The position numbers were made by a program, and so were the translations under genes. The notes beneath the pieces were generated by a model. It saw only the letters and a program-made list of their open reading frames with translations, was not told the origin of the DNA and searched no databases. Below, piece by piece: positions 58,430 to 63,065 of a DNA stretch of 63,065 bases (its first letter is position 1; every line of letters begins with the position of its first letter). Source of the DNA: an uncultured Alphaproteobacteria bacterium (GTDB lineage: Bacteria; Pseudomonadota; Alphaproteobacteria; Rhizobiales; Ancalomicrobiaceae); NCBI GenBank assembly GCA_937919435.1, contig CALFRR010000190.1:1-63065 (forward strand), given 5' to 3'.

Positions 58430-59316
58430 CAGGCCCCGTGGCTGCGCGGATAGGGGTTGACCGCCGCCGGCCGCCAGCCGGCGAGCGCTTCGGCGCGCGG
58501 CCGGAAGATCTCGATCGCCAGCGGATGGCAGACCGCCACATCGCTCGAATGGCTCGCCGAACAGTCGCCGCCGGGACAGGCGGAGATCGCGCCGATCAGG
58601 TCGATCTCGGCGAACAGCTCCAGGAAATCGCCCGGCCGGACGGGACTCGCCTTCATGAAGTAGCGGTGGGTGTCGGCGGTGAAGCCGGTGCACATGAAGA
58701 CGTTGAGCACGTCGTGGACGAACGGCTCGGCCTCTGCGAGGCTCCGGCCGGTCGCCCGGGCGAAGGCCCGGGTCAGGTTCGAATGGCAACACCGGTGATA
58801 ATCGTCACCGCTGAGCAGACGGTTGGTGTAGGGGTCGCAGCGGGTGCCGATGACGTCGTGCACCCCCGCCCCGTCGTCGTCGAACCCGTACCAGCCGAGG
58901 GTGTCGTGGGTGATCGTGGCGAGCGGCCGGAGCCCCGGCAGGTTCGACCACAGCCGATCGCCGACCCCGACGTGGGTGGCGGCGAGCGCCCGGGTCTTGC
59001 CCGACCAGAAGTGTTCGTTCGGATCCGCCGCGTTCCACAGATCGAGGTCGCCGACCTGCGGTCCCTCGATCGAGACGATCCGGAAGAAATGTCCGGCCGG
59101 CACCCGGAAGTGGGCGGCGTCGCGCGGCGCCGCGATCGCCTCGTCGACCTTGACCATCCCTTCGCGGGCGGCCTCGTAGAAGGCCGCGTCGTAGGCCGGC
59201 AGGCGCTCGACCGCATAGGTGACGACCGGCGGGGCGGCACGCCGCGCGGCGGCGTCGGGCGGCGGAGAGGGACGGACGGGGCTCTTCAAGGGGCGGCGCT
59301 CCGGCGAGAACGGCAA
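58429..59316 (-). CDS. DUF1989 (urea carboxylase-associated) family protein
   Basis: 295 aa. PAGHFFRIVSIEGPQVGDLDLWNAADPNEHF, HDTLGWYGFDDDGAGVHDVIGTRCDPYTN and the metal-site candidates in DYHRCCHSNLTRAF and ACPGGDCSA match DUF1989, found beside urea or purine catabolism genes. No such genes lie here. Its stop overlaps the outer arm of the repeat element. Confidence 0.88.
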   Translation of the reverse strand: MPFSPERRPLKSPVRPSPPPDAAARRAAPPVVTYAVERLPAYDAAFYEAAREGMVKVDEAIAAPRDAAHFRVPAGHFFRIVSIEGPQVGDLDLWNAADPNEHFWSGKTRALAATHVGVGDRLWSNLPGLRPLATITHDTLGWYGFDDDGAGVHDVIGTRCDPYTNRLLSGDDYHRCCHSNLTRAFARATGRSLAEAEPFVHDVLNVFMCTGFTADTHRYFMKASPVRPGDFLELFAEIDLIGAISACPGGDCSASHSSDVAVCHPLAIEIFRPRAEALAGWRPAAVNPYPRSHGA

Positions 59317-59388
59317 TGCCCGAAGATGGCGGCGCCGCGCCCGCCGGGCAAGCCGTTTCCGCCGGGCTCCGTCGATCGCCGCCGACCT

Positions 59389-59691
59389 TCAGCCGCGCGG
59401 ATCGAAGACCCGGTCGCCCTGCTCGGCGATGATCTGACGCGCCTTGACGAAGACCATCTCGCAGGCGGTGTCGACGTCGGTGAAGCGGTCGGCGCGGACG
59501 AAGCGATGCTCGCGCGTCTCGCCGCCGATCTCCTTGGAGATCACGCCGCAGAGCTGCCACTGGCCGGCTTCCTTGTAGGGCGTCGCGCGGACGGTGAAGC
59601 CCTCGTGCTCGAGCGTCGCGGCGACCTTCGGCTCGGCCGCCGCTTCCGGCTCCTTCGCCCCACCGCCGAACAGTCGCTTCAGGAACTCCAT
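59389..59691 (-). CDS. HlyU-family regulator-like protein
   Basis: 100 aa. FLKRLFGGG start, then GFTVRATPYKEAGQWQLCGVISKEIGG and a FVRADRFTDVDTACEMVFVKARQIIAEQGDRVFD end, the usual HlyU-like protein of alphaproteobacteria. Preceded by GAGGAGGG. No DNA-binding fold is obvious. Confidence 0.88.
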   Translation of the reverse strand: MEFLKRLFGGGAKEPEAAAEPKVAATLEHEGFTVRATPYKEAGQWQLCGVISKEIGGETREHRFVRADRFTDVDTACEMVFVKARQIIAEQGDRVFDPRG

Positions 59692-59913
59692 CGAACCCTC
59701 CTCGGCTTCCTCCGCCGCCGTCGACGCGGCCGTGATCCGGCTCTCCTCTACTCCGAACGCGCGCGAAAGGCGACCGGCGCGCGCCCGTCCCCCGCGTCCG
59801 GCGGTCTTCCGGGAGAGAAGGTGACGCGAGCCGCGATCTTCGGCCATTGCCGGTTGCGGCGGGGCCGCTCATAATGGCGGCGTCGACACCGCGTGGACCG
59901 GGGAGCGACATCG

Positions 59914-60714
59914 ATGGGCCAGCCCGCCGCTCGACTGACCGATCTGCACACCTGCCCGATGGTGACGCCGGGCACGCCGCCGGTTCCGCACGTCGGCGGT
60001 CCGATCATCGGCCCCTGCGCGCCGAACGTGCTGATCGGCGGGCTTCCGGCGGCCCGGGTGACCGACATGTGCACCTGCGTCGGCCCACCCGACCAGATCG
60101 TCAGGGGCTCCGCCGGCGTCTTCATCTGCGGCCCGCCCGCCGCCCGCATCGCCGACCAGTGCATGCACGGCGGGGTGATCACCACCGGCATGCCGAACGT
60201 GCTGATCGGCGAGACGTGGAGCGGGAGCGTTCCCACTTCGAACCCGGCGATCCGCGATTCGTTCAACACTCAGGAGCAGTCGAACTCTTGCGTGATCGCC
60301 ACTTCACGCAACATGATCGCCTACTACACTGGGGTCGACGTGCCCGAGTCGCAGCTGCGCGACGAGATGCGCGACATCATCGGCGATCCCAACCATGACT
60401 TCGAACTCGAGGGCACGAACCCGGCGAACGCCGTCGAACTACTGCGCCGCCACGGTGTCGACGCCGAGGTCCGCGAGCACCAGACGCCCGATCAGTTGGC
60501 CGCCGAGGTCGCCGACGGCAATCCGGTGATGATCGGCTTCCCCGGCCATCGGGTCGCCCTGTCGGGCGTCGAAAACGATGCCGACGGCAATCGCACCTTC
60601 ACCGTGATGGATCCGGACCCCGCCTACAACGGCGAGCCGAGGCACATGAGCGAGACCGAGTTCGAGAACACCTACAATCCGAATGCAATCACCATCGTGC
60701 CGAGCCGACAGTGA
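59914..60714 (+). CDS. PAAR-domain effector with papain-like C-terminal domain
   Basis: 266 aa. Residues 1-98 are a PAAR spike tip (AARLTDLHTCPMVTPGTPPVPHVGGPI, then two further PNVLIGG/GVITTGMPNVLIGE units), which caps the VgrG spike of type VI secretion. From about 105 a papain-like cysteine protease pattern appears: Gln and Cys in NTQEQSNSCVIATSRNMIAYYTG, His in GFPGHRVALSG and Asp in VMDPDP. No vgrG or other T6SS gene is in the window, so it is an orphan effector. The next gene overlaps it and probably encodes immunity. Confidence 0.8.
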   Translation: MGQPAARLTDLHTCPMVTPGTPPVPHVGGPIIGPCAPNVLIGGLPAARVTDMCTCVGPPDQIVRGSAGVFICGPPAARIADQCMHGGVITTGMPNVLIGETWSGSVPTSNPAIRDSFNTQEQSNSCVIATSRNMIAYYTGVDVPESQLRDEMRDIIGDPNHDFELEGTNPANAVELLRRHGVDAEVREHQTPDQLAAEVADGNPVMIGFPGHRVALSGVENDADGNRTFTVMDPDPAYNGEPRHMSETEFENTYNPNAITIVPSRQ

Positions 60715-61379
60715 TCCCGCTCGCAAAGCTGCTCCTCTTCACTCTGGCACTTTTCTGTTTGGAGACCTCGGTCATGGCCGACCCCGCGGACAAGATCGAC
60801 GCACGACTGTCCTCCCTCCTGGCCGCCCGCGACATCGGCATCCGCCGCGACACCTGGGTGCGCGACTGGTCGAACCGCATCCCGGAATTTCGCGCGGCGA
60901 AAGTGCTCTGGATCATCGACGGGATGACCGGCCGATCCTTCGTCGCCGCCTCCTTCGACGGCTCCGACTGGGTGCAGACCAACACGCCCGACTTCGAAGC
61001 GTTGGCCCACGGCCTCACCATCGCCGAACCGACCGACAGGACGACCACGAACCGGCTCGTCCGCGTCACCATGGCACTCCTCTACGACCCGAGATTCGTC
61101 GTCTGCGATGGCGCCTTCGCCGCAAAGCCGGAAGCCGTTCTGAAGACTTATCTGGCAGGGCGCAAAGCATCGCTCGACGACCTTCGCCGCGTCTGCATTG
61201 ACGAGACCCGTGTCGCCCTCGACGACGGTACATGGCGCCTGGAGACGCACATTCTCGACTACACCGGCGCCGTCCGCCGCCTCCGGCTCCATGGCCGGCG
61301 CGACCCCACACGGGTCGACGGCTGCGAGCTCTCCGAGATCGTCCCCGCCGGCACGTTCTACTTCGCCGACGAGTTCTGA
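60711..61379 (+). CDS. Probable periplasmic immunity protein
   Basis: 222 aa with signal peptide 1-23 (LAKLLLFTLALFCLETSVMA). The mature part has no family I recognise; it has one Cys in VCDGAF and others in VCIDET and GCELSE. The GTG start overlaps the effector stop (GTGA), the tight coupling usual for effector-immunity pairs. Periplasmic location suggests the toxin acts in the periplasm. Confidence 0.65.
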   Translation: MIPLAKLLLFTLALFCLETSVMADPADKIDARLSSLLAARDIGIRRDTWVRDWSNRIPEFRAAKVLWIIDGMTGRSFVAASFDGSDWVQTNTPDFEALAHGLTIAEPTDRTTTNRLVRVTMALLYDPRFVVCDGAFAAKPEAVLKTYLAGRKASLDDLRRVCIDETRVALDDGTWRLETHILDYTGAVRRLRLHGRRDPTRVDGCELSEIVPAGTFYFADEF

Positions 61380-61439
61380 CGTCGACTTCGAGCGAGGCTC
61401 CCGACCGTCGACCTCCGCCAGAGCTCCCCCGAGACGAAG

Positions 61440-61470
61440 AACCCCGGCGTTTCCGCCGGGGTTCCATTTC
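61440..61470. terminator. Bidirectional terminator between immunity gene and rpoD
   Basis: AACCCCGGCG-tttc-CGCCGGGGTT, followed by CCATTTCTC on the plus strand and flanked by A/T on both sides. It separates two converging genes. Confidence 0.85.
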
Positions 61471-61472
61471 TC

Positions 61473-63065
<1,593 letters not shown>

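Overview
The window is a high-GC chromosome segment from an alphaproteobacterium, probably Hyphomicrobiales-like. The placement rests on the RpoD type, a TRAP transporter locus, DUF1989 and HlyU family proteins, the tRNA-Ile2 gene and the base composition. The first 46 bases are not genomic. They match the 3' part of the Illumina P5/TruSeq universal adapter, so this is a contig end and the CRISPR effector operon is cut there.

Region 1 (76-9417) is a type III CRISPR-Cas locus, III-D-like by its Csx10-type protein. A leftward effector operon (cas10, a Csm3/Cas7-like RAMP, a Csx10-like RAMP) and a rightward adaptation/processing operon (reverse transcriptase-Cas1 fusion, cas2, cas6) flank an array of 21 repeats and 20 spacers. 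A good promoter in the 136 bp between the array and RT-cas1 points into the array, and the terminal repeat at the other end is decayed. The array is therefore read leftward. Read on the opposite (plus) strand, most spacers look like translation initiation regions: a Shine-Dalgarno tract, a 5-8 nt gap and an ATG, always in the same orientation. The crRNAs would thus be antisense to ribosome binding sites. Together with RT-Cas1 this suggests spacers captured from mRNA, possibly from initiating-ribosome footprints. This is the main candidate for something undescribed.

Region 2 (about 9.7-47.6 kb) is a complete-looking prophage next to tRNA-Ile(CAT). It has lambda-type packaging and head genes (TerS, TerL, portal, gpW-like, ClpP-type protease with nested scaffold, gpD, gpE) and a P2/Mu-type contractile tail (V, W, J, I, fibre, sheath, tube, E/E' with a GGGAAAC -1 frameshift site, tape measure, U, X, D), followed by lysozyme and holin. 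Right of these are early genes, a HicAB pair, a CI-like repressor, a Gabija-like defence pair (OLD nuclease and UvrD helicase) lying between two sets of shared repressor operators, and the rightward early genes ending in an AlpA-like protein and integrase. A truncated IS5-family transposase abuts the left end and no attL copy of the tRNA end is visible.

Region 3 (47.6-63.1 kb) is ordinary chromosome: a TetR regulator with an unusual N-terminal extension diverging from an HpcH/HpaI aldolase-dctPQM operon, an RlpA-like protein, a LysE exporter, an acyl-CoA thioesterase, a chemoreceptor, a DUF1989 protein, an HlyU-like protein, a PAAR effector with a papain-like C-terminus plus a probable periplasmic immunity protein, and rpoD running off the right edge. 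One dispersed element, with a conserved core between two hairpins whose stems differ in sequence but keep pairing, occurs once in the prophage (22.4 kb) and once in the chromosome (58.3 kb).
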